Counted from the stretch's first letter, positions 1-9,911 are shown. The stretch is 62,832 nt of DNA from Pseudomonadota bacterium (GCA_039028155.1 JBCCIS010000030.1:1-62832), one strand, 5' to 3'. A program made the numbers and translations. Notes: a model not told the origin generated them from the letters alone.

Positions 1-95
1 GAAAGGATGCCGGAGAGGATCGAGGGGTACAAAAGATCAATTACTTATTGATAAAGCCATTATCCGAAATTCTAAGCGAATGAAGAAAAACCTTG
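1..95. other. AT-rich non-coding leader of the window with a short inverted repeat
   Basis: No gene is supported here. The stretch is clearly AT-richer than the rest of the window. It holds a 6-bp inverted repeat, ATCAAT (36-41) and ATTGAT (47-52), around a 5-base loop, just beyond the stop codon of the minus-strand hydrolase that ends at 96. It could be an operator of an unseen gene to the left or part of a 3' end. There is no clear T-tract, so I do not call it a terminator. Confidence 0.4.
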
Positions 96-2087
96 CTATG
101 TGTTACCCGCCTCTTCCGCCACAATGTCAGCTTCGACAAGGAAACTATCAGCGTCAGCGGTGACGGTCGTTGTCGCTTCAATGGCGACGTCCCAGTCGGC
201 GCGCCGCTGTGCGATACGCCACGACACCTCGCCTCCGCCGGATAACGGATCGCCGTCGGTGATCCACTGGCGCTCGCTGCCCTGGGCATCAACCTCCATA
301 CCGTGACCGTCGATCCGATAGGCGCCGTCATCCTTCTCCAGAATCAAGTTGACACGTCCGCTGGCAAGGTCGCGCTCGAAGCGCCGCACACGGTCGAATG
401 CGCGCAGCCATGTCAACGCAGGCGGTGGCGGGACCTCGGCGGCGGCAAACGCCGGCGGCGACGTTCCTGTTTCGTCAGACCAAACCGGCAGGTCCAGTTG
501 GCTTGCCGATAGGTCCACACTGACGGTCGCTTCGACCGGAGCCGGCCACAACAACGGCCACGATCCCGTCGATACTGCGACGCGAAGTCGGCTTCCTTTC
601 TCGAAGGTCTGGGCCATCGCGTTCAGCGTGACTGTAACGTCATAGTCTTCACCGGGGATCAGCGCTTCCGGGTCAGCGTGGCCACCACGGTGGGTCAGGT
701 TGAGCACACCCCACGAGACAAGCGTCGACGCGCCGGCCGGCGCTACCGCGCAAAGGCGCGCCACCAGCGTGGCGACCGGCTGATCGGCACGGAGCCTCAG
801 GCGAAGCACCGGCGTGCCGACGATACTGAGGTCGGCCTCAAGCGGTGAACCGTCAAAGCACACCGACAAGGCATCGTCCGGCCGCTGGTCAAGTGGCAGT
901 TCCGGGCCGATGCCATGAGGGTTCCACTCGCCCGTCATCATGCCCAGCGACAACGGCGTCTTGACGTCAATGCTGCCCTGGCCCGCCTCACCGAGCGTCC
1001 CGTTGCCAAGCGCTAAGCCGTGCCAGACGACGTCGGGCGCGGGCCAGTCGGCCTGTGTGATCCATCGGCCCGGACGTTCGGCATAGCTGGCCGCAGGCGC
1101 TGCCGCTTCCTGCAGCCACAGGCGCACCATCGGCTCATTGTCGATGCCGTTCGCCTCGTCTTTCAGCCAGCGGTCCCACCAGCGCAGTGTCTCCTGTAGA
1201 AATCCAATGGCCGGGCCTGGTGCGGCGATATGGGGATAGCCATGCGCCCACGGCCCGATCAGGCAGCGGCGCGGTACCTTGAGACCCTCGACAAGACGCA
1301 AGGCCGTGTTGGTGTAGCCATCGGCCCAACCGGTGACCGCATAGACCGGACATTGGATGGCATCCCAATCCTCGTTGACCGAACCATGCCGCCAATAGGC
1401 GTCGCGTGTCGGATGGGACATCCACTCCGCTGTCGTGAATGCCAGGTTGTCGAGGCGCTCGCGCCACATGTCGCGCCATTGGTCGCCGACGATCTCGGGG
1501 TCCGGCGGGCGCGCCGAATAGGCCAGACTTTGGCCGCCCCAAGCCAGATTGTTCCGCAGCAGACAGCCGCCCATGTAGTGGACGTCGTCGGCGTAGCGGT
1601 CGTCCGTCGAACACAGGGTGACGACGGCCCTTAGTTCCGGTGGGCGGCGCATCGCGACCTGAAGACCACTGAAGCCGCCCCAGGAAATCCCGATCATGCC
1701 GACCGCACCGGTGCACCAGGGCTGGTCGGCGATCCATGCCAGCGCCTCCAGCATGTCGTCCTGCTCCTGGGCGACATACTCGTCCATTGGCAGGCCTTCG
1801 GAGTCGCCGGAGCCGCGGATGTCGAGCCGGATCGCGGCATAACCGTGTCCGGCATACCAGGGATGGATCAGCTCATCGCGCGGCAGGGTGAAGTCGCGCT
1901 TGCGGTAGGGAATGTACTCGACGATGGCCGGCACCGGATCGGTTTCGACGTCGTCCGGCAGCCAGATGCGCGCGGCCAGCCGGATCCCGTCCGACATGGG
2001 GATCCAGACGTGCTCGATCTCGCGTACCCTACGCGGAAACGTGTCGACAACGTTGAGATCGCCACCCGCAGCAACCAGATTGACCAT
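96..2087 (-). CDS. CocE/NonD family (peptidase S15-like) alpha/beta hydrolase
   Basis: A 663-residue cytosolic serine hydrolase of the X-Pro dipeptidyl-peptidase S15/CocE family, whose members cleave acyl esters, amides or peptides. The alpha/beta-hydrolase core opens with the family's [14 protein letters not shown] strand. The nucleophile elbow G-I-S-W-G-G puts the catalytic Ser at residue 135. The acid region is W-A-D-G-Y and the His lies in G-P-W-A-H-G. The C-terminal half is the usual jelly-roll domain. Length is typical. The ATG at 2087 follows a G-rich ribosome binding site. The gene is last in a minus-strand set after the DoeB-like deacylase and a FadR-type regulator, 78 bases behind the regulator, and lies near a divergent peptide-type binding protein. 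This suggests breakdown of an imported acylated or peptidic compound. The substrate cannot be read from sequence. Confidence 0.88.
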   Translation of the reverse strand: MVNLVAAGGDLNVVDTFPRRVREIEHVWIPMSDGIRLAARIWLPDDVETDPVPAIVEYIPYRKRDFTLPRDELIHPWYAGHGYAAIRLDIRGSGDSEGLPMDEYVAQEQDDMLEALAWIADQPWCTGAVGMIGISWGGFSGLQVAMRRPPELRAVVTLCSTDDRYADDVHYMGGCLLRNNLAWGGQSLAYSARPPDPEIVGDQWRDMWRERLDNLAFTTAEWMSHPTRDAYWRHGSVNEDWDAIQCPVYAVTGWADGYTNTALRLVEGLKVPRRCLIGPWAHGYPHIAAPGPAIGFLQETLRWWDRWLKDEANGIDNEPMVRLWLQEAAAPAASYAERPGRWITQADWPAPDVVWHGLALGNGTLGEAGQGSIDVKTPLSLGMMTGEWNPHGIGPELPLDQRPDDALSVCFDGSPLEADLSIVGTPVLRLRLRADQPVATLVARLCAVAPAGASTLVSWGVLNLTHRGGHADPEALIPGEDYDVTVTLNAMAQTFEKGSRLRVAVSTGSWPLLWPAPVEATVSVDLSASQLDLPVWSDETGTSPPAFAAAEVPPPPALTWLRAFDRVRRFERDLASGRVNLILEKDDGAYRIDGHGMEVDAQGSERQWITDGDPLSGGGEVSWRIAQRRADWDVAIEATTTVTADADSFLVEADIVAEEAGNT

Positions 2088-2165
2088 GCACCCCCACCAC
2101 GCTCATGTGGCGGGTATTGCACACCAGGTTGGCGGTCAACGGCAAGCCGCCAGCGCAGGTGACGG

Positions 2166-2942
2166 TCAGTCGGTGTCGTCGGGCAAGGTATCGGCCGGGA
2201 GCATGTGACCGACAACGCGTCGTTGCGCGTTGCCGACATGGGCGCGCATCGCGACACGCGCGCGATCGGCATCACCATCTTCGATCGCCGACATGATGGC
2301 GTCATGTTCCTGGCAAACGATCACAACGCGCTCCTGCTGCTTTTTGGCGTCGAGCGACCGGGCGAGGTCCATGCCCTGACCGATATCCTCAAGCAGGCTT
2401 TCCATGGTCTCGGCAAACAGGTCGTTGCCGCTGGCGCGCGCGATGTTCAGGTGGAACTCAAGGTCGGAGGTCTTACCGATGCGACCCTGGTTCACCGCTG
2501 TATCGAAGTCCCGGTGCGATTTTCTGATCGCCCGCAACTGGCTCGCGCTGCGCCTTGTCGCCGCCAAAGCGGCTGCCTCACCTTCCAGCGCGACGCGGAA
2601 TTCGAAACAGCGCAACAATTGCGCGACGTTGGCACACGGTGCATAGCGAAGAATCTCGTTGGCGGGGCGCCGCCGCACATAGCTGCCGGAACCCTGACGT
2701 GAGTCGACGATGCCGTCAGCCCTGAGACGCGCCAGCGCCTCGCGTACGACGGGACGCGAGACCTCGAACATGCGGCAGAAATCGTGCTCTGATGGCAGGC
2801 GAGAGCCTTCGGGCAGCGAGCCGGATACAATACGCTCGACAATCTGCTCGTAGATACGGTCGCCCAGCTTGGGCGCCTTGATGGGAGATCTGACCGGCCA
2901 GGGTCCTGGCTGATCAATCGGTTTGGTTTCGTTCATGATCAA
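2166..2942 (-). CDS. FadR-type GntR family transcriptional regulator
   Basis: A 258-residue repressor-type regulator. A winged helix-turn-helix spans roughly residues 25-95 (R-I-Y-E-Q-I-V-E-R-I, L-P-S-E-H-D, then S-R-P-V-V-R-E-A-L-A-R-L). It is followed by an all-helical FCD effector domain with candidate metal ligands in D-L-E-F-H, C-Q-E-H-D and M-R-A-H. The FCD class usually senses small carboxylic acids. The first start is a TTG at 2942 overlapping the stop of the upstream deacylase gene; an ATG two codons in, at 2936, is an equally good start. Translational coupling with the DoeB-like gene suggests it controls this operon, probably from the 3953-4029 region. Effector unknown. Confidence 0.88.
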   Translation of the reverse strand: MIMNETKPIDQPGPWPVRSPIKAPKLGDRIYEQIVERIVSGSLPEGSRLPSEHDFCRMFEVSRPVVREALARLRADGIVDSRQGSGSYVRRRPANEILRYAPCANVAQLLRCFEFRVALEGEAAALAATRRSASQLRAIRKSHRDFDTAVNQGRIGKTSDLEFHLNIARASGNDLFAETMESLLEDIGQGMDLARSLDAKKQQERVVIVCQEHDAIMSAIEDGDADRARVAMRAHVGNAQRRVVGHMLPADTLPDDTD

Positions 2943-3952
2943 ATCACCGGATCGTCAATGTCGATGGCTAAATGCGCCAGGCAGTCGCCCGGCTCAACAC
3001 GGCCGATCGCCCTGAGGCAAATCAAAAGGCCGGATGCACTAAAGTAAACGGGAATAGCTGGCCGTTCGGGATGTTCGATGGCATGAACTTCGCCGGCCAA
3101 CTGACCTTGTGAAACTGTTTCGCCCAACCGACAGGCAGGCGCAAAAACACCGTAATCTGGCGCGAATGTATAGAGATCTTCACTCGCGCTTGTCATCCAT
3201 CTCATGGAGTCCTCGTTATGAACCTCAGCGCCAGGCAGAATGCCCAGATGAGCCATGAGATTTCTGACACCACGTTCAACATAGGCCGTGTGGTCGATGT
3301 CGACGACACCGCCGCCACCGAACTCACCGCCCAGCGAGATACACCGAGGCCGCGGCACCGAGCTTTCGGAGACGCCGCTCGTGCTTGGCGCCCAAGCTTG
3401 AGCATAGGGCCCGCCGAACGCCTTGGTCGCGGCCAGCGCACGTTCATCATGCTGTGCATCGCCGCACAACGTGACCGCCACGAAGGGAATGTAGTCGAGC
3501 GACGCGCCACCGGAATGCAGATCGACGAAAACATCGGCCATCGGCATCAGTACCGTTCCGATGTAATGGGCGATCTGGCGCGTCGGCGATCCTTCGGGAT
3601 CACCGGGGAACATGCGGTTCAAGTTGCCGCCATCCAGCGGCGAGACCCGAACGCCATCCCGCGCGGCCGGAAGATTGGCCGACGGCAAAACGATCACACG
3701 GCCCTGGATCGACTCCGGCTCGAGGTCGCGGATCAGTCGCCCCAGGGCGACCTGGCCCTCATACTCGTCGCCATGATTGCCGGCCATCAGGACAAGTGTC
3801 GGTCCCTCGCCGTTCGCGATGACCGCGATCGGTATCGGGATGACGCCATAGGCCGATCGCGTCACCGAATGGGGCATCTTCAGGCGGCCAACCTGCTTGC
3901 CCTGGCGATCGAAGTCCACATCCGTGTAAAGGCTGGTTTGGTAAACCGACAT
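2939..3952 (-). CDS. succinylglutamate desuccinylase/aspartoacylase family deacylase, DoeB-like
   Basis: A 337-residue zinc carboxypeptidase-fold (M14-like) deacylase. Zinc ligands are recognisable as H and E in G-N-H-G-D-E-Y-E-G and H in V-D-L-H-S-G-G. The N-terminal pattern (D-x-D-R-x-G-x-Q-x-G-x-L-K-x-P-H-S) resembles DoeB, the N-acetyl-diaminobutyrate deacetylase of ectoine breakdown. No ectoine hydrolase or transaminase lies beside it, so DoeB function is not assured; a related N-acyl amino acid is possible. The chosen ATG at 3952 gives M-S-V-Y-Q-T-S. A TTG at 3970 would add six residues. First gene of the operon with the FadR-type regulator and CocE-like hydrolase, divergent from the binding-protein gene at 4030. 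Confidence 0.82.
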   Translation of the reverse strand: MSVYQTSLYTDVDFDRQGKQVGRLKMPHSVTRSAYGVIPIPIAVIANGEGPTLVLMAGNHGDEYEGQVALGRLIRDLEPESIQGRVIVLPSANLPAARDGVRVSPLDGGNLNRMFPGDPEGSPTRQIAHYIGTVLMPMADVFVDLHSGGASLDYIPFVAVTLCGDAQHDERALAATKAFGGPYAQAWAPSTSGVSESSVPRPRCISLGGEFGGGGVVDIDHTAYVERGVRNLMAHLGILPGAEVHNEDSMRWMTSASEDLYTFAPDYGVFAPACRLGETVSQGQLAGEVHAIEHPERPAIPVYFSASGLLICLRAIGRVEPGDCLAHLAIDIDDPVI

Positions 3953-4029
3953 CCCCAAGCCACTCGGCAACGAAGGGCATGCCCGCCCGACGTGAATCCG
4001 CTGGTTCTAACCGACGGCGGAGTAGGGTA

Positions 4030-5820
4030 ATGGCCCTATTGCGCCGTTTGATGGTCTTGATTGCCGGATTCACCATGGTCGCCGGTTCGGAGTCAACGGC
4101 CGGCGAGGTGCAAACCGCTTTGGCGATGCATGGCGATCCCGCCTACCCGCCGGACATGACCCACTTCGCCTATGCCGACCTCGACGCACAGGTCGGCGGC
4201 ACGCTGCGGCTGACCGCCGTCGGCACCTTCGACAACCTGAATCCCTACATCATCCTGGGCGTGCCGGCGCAGGGTCTGGGCCTGGTCTTCGAGAGCCTCA
4301 TGGAACGCAGCCAGGACGAACCTTTCACGCTTTATCCACTGATCGCCGAATCCATCGAGCTCGCCGACGACCGATCGTGGATCACGTTCCATATCAATCC
4401 TGAGGCCCGCTTCCAGGACGGCACGCCGGTCACCGCCGACGACGTCTTGTTCACCTGGCGCACCCTGCGCGACGAAGGCCGGCCCCACACGCGCACCTAC
4501 TATAGCGAGGTCACCGAGGCCGAAGCACTGGATAGCTTGAGCGTGCGTTTCACGTTTCGAAGCGGCAACTGGGAGATGCCGTTGATCATGGGATTGATGC
4601 CGGTTCTGTCGATGAGCTATTTCGAAACCCATGAATTCGACAAGACGACCCTTCAGCCGCCACTGGGCACCGGCCCCTATCGAGTCGCCCAGGTCGAGGC
4701 CGGGCAGCGAATTGTCTACCAGCGCGACCCCGACTATTGGGGCTGGGATCTGCCGGTCAACCAAGGCCGCTATAACTTCGATCAGATCAGCTACACCTAC
4801 TTCCGCGACGCCAACGCGGCCCTACAGGCATTTCTGGCCGGGGATGTCGATGCCCGATTCGAAGACGACGAGACGCGCTGGGCGACCGGCTACGATACGC
4901 CCGCGGCACGGCGCGGTGATATCATAACGGAGGAAGTTCAGCACGGACGGCCATCCGGTATGTCGGCGCTGGTGTTCAATACCCGACGCGATCTGTTCGA
5001 CGATGTCCGTGTGCGCGAAGCGCTAGGCTTGGCCTTCGACTTCGAGTGGACCAACAGGAACCTGCTGCATGGCGCATACGAACGCACCACCAGCATGTTC
5101 GACAACGCCGATCTCGCGTCGAGTGGTCTACCGGTGGGCATGGAGCTTGCTTTGCTGGAGCCCTATCGCGACCAGTTACCGCCCGAGCTGTTCAACGAAC
5201 CATTCGCCCTATCCGTGACGGATGGCAGTGGTCAATTGCGCCAGCAGCTGCAGGCAGCCCGTGACCTGCTAAGCGACGCCGGCTGGCAGGTGATTGACGG
5301 TACATTGACCAGGTCCAGCGACGGTCGGACCTTCGACTTTGAGATCCTATTGGACGACTCCCGCTGGGAACGCATCCTGTTGCCCTATACGCGCAACCTG
5401 GCGCGCCTGGGTATCACCGCGCGTTTGAGAACCGTCGATAGCGCCCAGTACCAGTTGCGCCGTTCCGACTTCGACTATGACGCGATCGTCTATCGTTGGG
5501 GCCAATCGCTATCGCCGGGCAATGAGCAGTTCATCTACTGGTCGTCCGAAGCCGCCGAGAGTCCTGGCAGCCGCAACTATGCCGGGGTGACAGATCCCGT
5601 TGTCGATAGCCTGATCACCAAGCTGGTCGATGCGCGCGACCGTGACGAACTGGTCGCCGCCGCACGCGCCCTCGACCGCGTTCTGTTGTGGGGTCACTAC
5701 GGCATGCCGTTGTTCCACCTGGAGGTCGACAACATCGCGCGCTGGTCGTCGATCGAAAGACCGGCGATTTCGCCGCTCTACGGTCCCGACATCTCGACCT
5801 GGTGGCAGAGCCAGAATTGA
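4030..5820 (+). CDS. ABC transporter substrate-binding protein, family 5 (peptide/opine type)
   Basis: A 596-residue periplasmic binding protein. The N-terminus has a charged M-A-L-L-R-R stretch, a hydrophobic core and a likely cleavage after S-T-A-G-E. The mature protein starts with the H-G-D-P-A-Y-P-P and F-x-Y-x-D motif of the YejA/oligopeptide branch. Family 5 landmarks are present: G-G-T-L-R-L, the E-S-L-M-E strand, and F-x-I-x-P-x-A-x-F-x-D-G-x-P-V-T-A-D-D-V. Downstream come G-T-G-P-Y-R and the R-D-P-D-Y-W-G motif. The ATG at 4030 follows AGTAGGG; an upstream in-frame start at 3979 would put a charged tail before the signal peptide. No permease or ATPase genes follow, so it is an orphan binding protein. 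Peptides, opines or similar are likely ligands. Confidence 0.88.
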   Translation: MALLRRLMVLIAGFTMVAGSESTAGEVQTALAMHGDPAYPPDMTHFAYADLDAQVGGTLRLTAVGTFDNLNPYIILGVPAQGLGLVFESLMERSQDEPFTLYPLIAESIELADDRSWITFHINPEARFQDGTPVTADDVLFTWRTLRDEGRPHTRTYYSEVTEAEALDSLSVRFTFRSGNWEMPLIMGLMPVLSMSYFETHEFDKTTLQPPLGTGPYRVAQVEAGQRIVYQRDPDYWGWDLPVNQGRYNFDQISYTYFRDANAALQAFLAGDVDARFEDDETRWATGYDTPAARRGDIITEEVQHGRPSGMSALVFNTRRDLFDDVRVREALGLAFDFEWTNRNLLHGAYERTTSMFDNADLASSGLPVGMELALLEPYRDQLPPELFNEPFALSVTDGSGQLRQQLQAARDLLSDAGWQVIDGTLTRSSDGRTFDFEILLDDSRWERILLPYTRNLARLGITARLRTVDSAQYQLRRSDFDYDAIVYRWGQSLSPGNEQFIYWSSEAAESPGSRNYAGVTDPVVDSLITKLVDARDRDELVAAARALDRVLLWGHYGMPLFHLEVDNIARWSSIERPAISPLYGPDISTWWQSQN

Positions 5821-5871
5821 TCGGTGCGGTGAAGCGCGTAATGCTGCGCCATTGGTGATCGGGAGGCCGTG

Positions 5872-7032
5872 ATGAAACGACCGTGGTTGGGCGCGCTTTG
5901 GTGCCTTTTTCTTTTCCTGCTCCCGAATACCGTCAGTGCTGCGTCGACCACGCCGGTCGAGTTTGAGTCGAAAGAGACCTTCGAAGGCGCCTCGGGCATC
6001 GAGCCGGGCAGCGTCACCGGCCTGCTGACCGTGCCCGACGGCGACGGTCCATTCCCGGTCGTCATTGTTCTCCACGGCTGTGCCGGCCCCACACCATCAC
6101 ATGAAGAGTGGGCGGGCCACATGGCGTCATGGGGTTACGCAAGCCTACGCGTCGACAGCTTCGGACCGCGCGGCATCGACGAGATCTGTACGAACATCTT
6201 GCGCCCGGTGCCGCGCGTCGCCGATGTCAACGGCGCCATCGACTATCTCGCCACCGTCGATCAGATCGATACCGGCAAGATCGCTGTCGTCGGCTTCTCC
6301 CACGGCGCCAACGTTACCTTGCTGGTCGCCGGAGAACCCGGCTCCCTGGCGCCGCACCACAAGCCGTCGATCAAGGCGGCAGTCGCCGTTTACCCCTATT
6401 GCCCGATCACCCATCAGCGGTTCTCGCCACCGTTGATGATTCTGATCGGCTCGGCGGATGAGTGGACACCCGCCAGCCGTTGCGAAAGCCTGGCGGAAGG
6501 GTCGGTCGCCGCCGACAAACCCATCGATCTCGTTGTCTATGACGGCGCAACGCACTCCTATGATTGCCGAACGTGCAACGGCGAGCATTGGGGGTACCAA
6601 TTGGTTCACAACCCCGCGGCCCACGATGACTCGATCCTGCGCATGCGGGACTTTCTGCTGGCGAACCTTGGCCCCGGTGTCGGTGCGGCGCCGCCAGAAG
6701 CCGCCGAATCGGAGGCGCCTACCTATCTCGATACGGCAGCGCTGGAAGACGCGCTTGCCGGATCGACGACCATGGGCGTCAACAGCTATGGCAACCCCTA
6801 TACGGTCCACATCCTCGCGGACGGCACGACGACCGGCGTTGCCGGGCACAACGACGAGTTCATGGATTCCGGCACTTGGTGGATCGAAGACGATATGTAC
6901 TGTCGGCGCTGGAACACGTGGCTGGATAGCGCAACAGGTTGTTTCCATGTCGTGATCGAAGGCGATAAAGTCCGCTGGCTTAACGCCGATGGTAGTTTGG
7001 CGCGCGAAGAAGACTACATCGCGCCCGAGTGA
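5872..7032 (+). CDS. secreted dienelactone hydrolase family protein with extra C-terminal domain
   Basis: A 386-residue exported alpha/beta hydrolase. A signal peptide (M-K-R-P-W-L-G-A then a long Leu-rich core ending T-V-S-A-A) is followed by a dienelactone-hydrolase domain to about residue 265. The nucleophile elbow is G-F-S-H-G, the acid D is in G-S-A-D-E-W and the His in G-A-T-H-S-Y, so it has a Ser-Asp-His triad rather than the Cys of classic DLH. The last ~90 residues form a separate small domain with W-W-I-E-D-D-M-Y-C-R-R-W and a second Cys in T-G-C-F-H-V-V, likely disulphide-bonded. ATG at 5872 has GGGAGG in front; the GTG one codon earlier is less likely. 51 bases after the binding protein, probably the same transcript. 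Confidence 0.83.
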   Translation: MKRPWLGALWCLFLFLLPNTVSAASTTPVEFESKETFEGASGIEPGSVTGLLTVPDGDGPFPVVIVLHGCAGPTPSHEEWAGHMASWGYASLRVDSFGPRGIDEICTNILRPVPRVADVNGAIDYLATVDQIDTGKIAVVGFSHGANVTLLVAGEPGSLAPHHKPSIKAAVAVYPYCPITHQRFSPPLMILIGSADEWTPASRCESLAEGSVAADKPIDLVVYDGATHSYDCRTCNGEHWGYQLVHNPAAHDDSILRMRDFLLANLGPGVGAAPPEAAESEAPTYLDTAALEDALAGSTTMGVNSYGNPYTVHILADGTTTGVAGHNDEFMDSGTWWIEDDMYCRRWNTWLDSATGCFHVVIEGDKVRWLNADGSLAREEDYIAPE

Positions 7033-7088
7033 TCGATTCGGTTCCCTTAATCAGGATTTTGCCTCCGGGGCATTCTCGAGGTTAGACA

Positions 7089-8489
7089 TTGGCAGATTTA
7101 TCCTCGAACGTCCCGGGCACCGAGCCAGGCGGCCAAGGCGGCGTCACGATCCTGTATGTCATCGCCGCCATGTGCGCGATGAGTGGCCTTCTCTACGGCT
7201 ACAATCTCGGCGTCATTGCCGGTGCGATCCTGTTTGTTGTCGACCGGTTCGATCTGACCGACACCTGGGAAGATGCGACGGTCAGCGCATCGCTGCTGGG
7301 CGCCATGATTGGCGCCGTCGTCGGCGGCAAGCTGGCGGACAAGTTCGGACGCCGGCGCATCGTCATCCTGGGTGCGGCGATCGGTCTTGCCGGCGCTCTG
7401 ACATCGGCCCTGGCGCCGACCTTCGAGATCCTTTTCGCCGGCCGCCTGATCGCCGGCCTATCGATCGGCACGTTAACCTGTGTGACGCCGCTGTTCGTTG
7501 CCGAGCTCTCGCCGAGCCATCTGCGCGGGCGCCTGGGAACGTTGTTCTCGGTCGCGCTGACGGCCGGTCTGCTGACCTCCTTCTTCTCGGACTTCGCATT
7601 TCGGGCAAGCGATCATGGCTGGCGCTGGATGTTCGCCATGGGTGTCGCGCCAGCCGTGCTATTGATCGCCGCGACACTGGCCTTACCCGAAAGCCCGCGA
7701 TGGCTGGTCGTGCGCGACCGCATCGACAAGGCACGCGATGTCCTGCGCAGAATCTCCGGCACCCAGAAAGTCGATCACGACATTGCCGAGATCAAAGACG
7801 GTTTAAGCGCGCAAACCGGCCGATGGTCGGACTTGATCCTGCCAGTGTTCAGATTGGCATTGATCGCCGGCATGGGGCTTGCGGTTATCCGACATGCCAC
7901 CGGCGTTGCGATTGCCACGTTCTGGGCCCCCGAATTGTTCGGTCTTGCCGGGTTCAGTGATCGATCGGTCGAACTGATGGGTACCGTCGGCGTCGGCGCC
8001 GTCTACTTCGTCTTCGGTCTTGTCGGCCTCTCGCTGGTCGACCGTCTGGGACGCCGGCCTCTGATGTTGTGGGGGCTGACCGGCATGGGATTGATGCTCT
8101 TCACCCTGGCGGCGGTCTTTTTGTCGCCTCAACTCGGCGGTGTCGCCAGCTGGATCGCCGTCATCGCCTTCCTGCTGTTCGTCGCGACGTTCACGGCGGG
8201 GCCCGGCGTCGTCGTCTTCCTGCTGATCTCCGAACTCCTGCCGCTGCAGATCCGCGCGCTGGGCACAGGGTTGGCCAATCTGGTCCTGTGGGGCACGTAT
8301 CTTGTCTCCACGCTATCGTTTCCCATCCTCATCGACCTTGTCGGGGACCCCGGGACATTCGCGACCTATGGTCTGTTGGTCGTCGCGTCATGGATATTTG
8401 TCTATAAGCTGATCCCCGAGACCAAAGGCCGAAGCCTGGAAGACATCGAGTCCCACTGGCGGGCGCCAAAGACCCACAAGACGCCATAG
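7089..8489 (+). CDS. MFS sugar porter family transporter
   Basis: A 466-residue inner-membrane transporter with 12 predicted helices. The sugar-porter signatures are all visible: G-Y-N-L-G-V-I-A-G-A in helix 1, L-A-D-K-F-G-R-R-R after helix 2, P-E-S-P-R-W-L before the central loop, V-D-R-L-G-R-R-P after helix 8, and P-E-T-K-G-R-S-L-E at the end. The family imports monosaccharides, polyols or cyclitols with protons; the ligand is not predictable here. The start is a TTG at 7089 with GAGG about eight bases upstream; no better ATG precedes the first helix. 56 bases after the hydrolase and 37 before the MATE gene, in the same plus-strand run. Confidence 0.9.
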   Translation: MADLSSNVPGTEPGGQGGVTILYVIAAMCAMSGLLYGYNLGVIAGAILFVVDRFDLTDTWEDATVSASLLGAMIGAVVGGKLADKFGRRRIVILGAAIGLAGALTSALAPTFEILFAGRLIAGLSIGTLTCVTPLFVAELSPSHLRGRLGTLFSVALTAGLLTSFFSDFAFRASDHGWRWMFAMGVAPAVLLIAATLALPESPRWLVVRDRIDKARDVLRRISGTQKVDHDIAEIKDGLSAQTGRWSDLILPVFRLALIAGMGLAVIRHATGVAIATFWAPELFGLAGFSDRSVELMGTVGVGAVYFVFGLVGLSLVDRLGRRPLMLWGLTGMGLMLFTLAAVFLSPQLGGVASWIAVIAFLLFVATFTAGPGVVVFLLISELLPLQIRALGTGLANLVLWGTYLVSTLSFPILIDLVGDPGTFATYGLLVVASWIFVYKLIPETKGRSLEDIESHWRAPKTHKTP

Positions 8490-8526
8490 ACCTCGGGCGG
8501 CCGCCGGCTGCCCGACCGGAGTTCCC

Positions 8527-9903
8527 GTGACCGTTTTACCGCACCCGACAGCCAGCCGGCCGCCAGCCCAATCGCTTCGCGAGCACATCTCGCGGACGCT
8601 CAGGCTGGCGGGCCCGGTGATTGTCGCACGCTGCGGCATCCTGGTGATGGTCTCGACCGATACCATCATGACCGGCCGTGCCGGCGGCCAGGAACTGGCC
8701 TATCTCGCCATGGCCTATTCGATCCAGGTCGCCATGCTCGTCCTGGGCGTCGGATTGATGGGCGGCGCGGCCATCCTGGTGTCCCAGGCGGATGGCGCCG
8801 GCAACCAGAAGGGCTGTGGCAACATCCTATGGATCGCCGTCGCCAATGCGGTCACCCTGGGGTCCCTGTTCGCCGTCCTTCTGCTTTGGAGCGAGGATAT
8901 CCTGCTGCTGTTCGGGCAATCGCCGGATCTGGCAGCGGGCGGCGGCGATGCCATGGCGATGTTTGCTCCCGGCATGCCGGCCGTTTACATGTTCACCGCC
9001 GGCATCATGTTTCTGGAAGGGTTGAGCCGGCCCCGGCCAGGCATGATCGTGATGCTGGTGGCCGTTGTCTTGAACTTCGGTCTGAACTGGCTCTTCATTT
9101 ACGATCACGTGGCTTTCGTTCCCGGCGGCGCAGCCGGCGCCGTTCTGGCGACGAGCTTGACGCGTTGGTTCATGGTGTTCGCGTTGTTCATTTACATCCT
9201 GACCATGCGTGACGGCGACAGCTTCGGCGTGCGCCGACCGGTACGCGACCGCTGGCACCTGGAAAAACGTTTTCTAAAGCTCGGGGTACCGCTGGCACTG
9301 TCCTACGGATTCGAAACGACGGCCTTCATGAGCCTGACCATGATGGCCGGCTGGCTGGGCGCAAGTCAGGTCGCGGGCTTTCAGGTGACCGGCAACGTCA
9401 TCGGTCTTGCGTTCATGGTCGCCATCGGGATGTCGGCGGCGACGGCCGTGCGTGTCGGCAACGCCGTTGGGCGTCACGATATGCCAGGTCTGCGGACCGC
9501 CGGCTGGGTTGGCACTGGCCTGATCGTGGTCATCATGATCGCGGTCGGCGCACTGGTCCTGGGTTTCGCCGACGTTATCGCAGGGATCTATACCAGTGAC
9601 GCCGGCGTCCTTGTCGTTGCCATTCCTGCCTTGACCTTGGCAGCATTCCTGCTGGTGGCCGACGGCCTCCAAGGAGTCTTGATCGGCGCCCTTCGCGGCG
9701 CGGGCGATATCTGGCCGACCACCTGGATCGGCTTGGCCGCGTTCTGGCTTCTGATGGTGCCGGCCGGTTACGCGCTTGGTATCGCGCTCGACCTGAAGGT
9801 CCAGGGATTGCTCATCGCCGAGCTCATCGGCGTCGGCGCCGCATCAGTCCTGCTCGCTTGGCGATTTCGTGTGATCTCGCAACGCGACATCGCGCCCGTG
9901 TGA
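8527..9903 (+). CDS. MATE family multidrug efflux transporter
   Basis: A 458-residue inner-membrane cation-coupled exporter of the MATE/NorM family with 12 predicted helices in two homologous halves. The N-terminal part shows the R-L-A-G-P-V-I-V segment and a T-D-T-I-M-T-G-R helix typical of the family. The second half repeats the arrangement from about residue 245 (K-L-G-V-P-L-A-L-S-Y-G-F-E). Start is GTG at 8527 with CGGAG just upstream. It is the last gene of the plus-strand run that begins at 4030 and its end lies 8 bases from the convergent DNA repair gene. A second MATE gene occurs at 42931. Substrate unknown. Confidence 0.9.
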   Translation: MTVLPHPTASRPPAQSLREHISRTLRLAGPVIVARCGILVMVSTDTIMTGRAGGQELAYLAMAYSIQVAMLVLGVGLMGGAAILVSQADGAGNQKGCGNILWIAVANAVTLGSLFAVLLLWSEDILLLFGQSPDLAAGGGDAMAMFAPGMPAVYMFTAGIMFLEGLSRPRPGMIVMLVAVVLNFGLNWLFIYDHVAFVPGGAAGAVLATSLTRWFMVFALFIYILTMRDGDSFGVRRPVRDRWHLEKRFLKLGVPLALSYGFETTAFMSLTMMAGWLGASQVAGFQVTGNVIGLAFMVAIGMSAATAVRVGNAVGRHDMPGLRTAGWVGTGLIVVIMIAVGALVLGFADVIAGIYTSDAGVLVVAIPALTLAAFLLVADGLQGVLIGALRGAGDIWPTTWIGLAAFWLLMVPAGYALGIALDLKVQGLLIAELIGVGAASVLLAWRFRVISQRDIAPV

Positions 9904-9911
9904 CACCGGCA

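Noticed and set aside
8490-8526. Possible terminator between the sugar porter and MATE genes
   Set aside because: A 6-bp stem TCGGGC/GCCCGA exists but no T-tract follows and the MATE ribosome site is adjacent; read-through seems likely.
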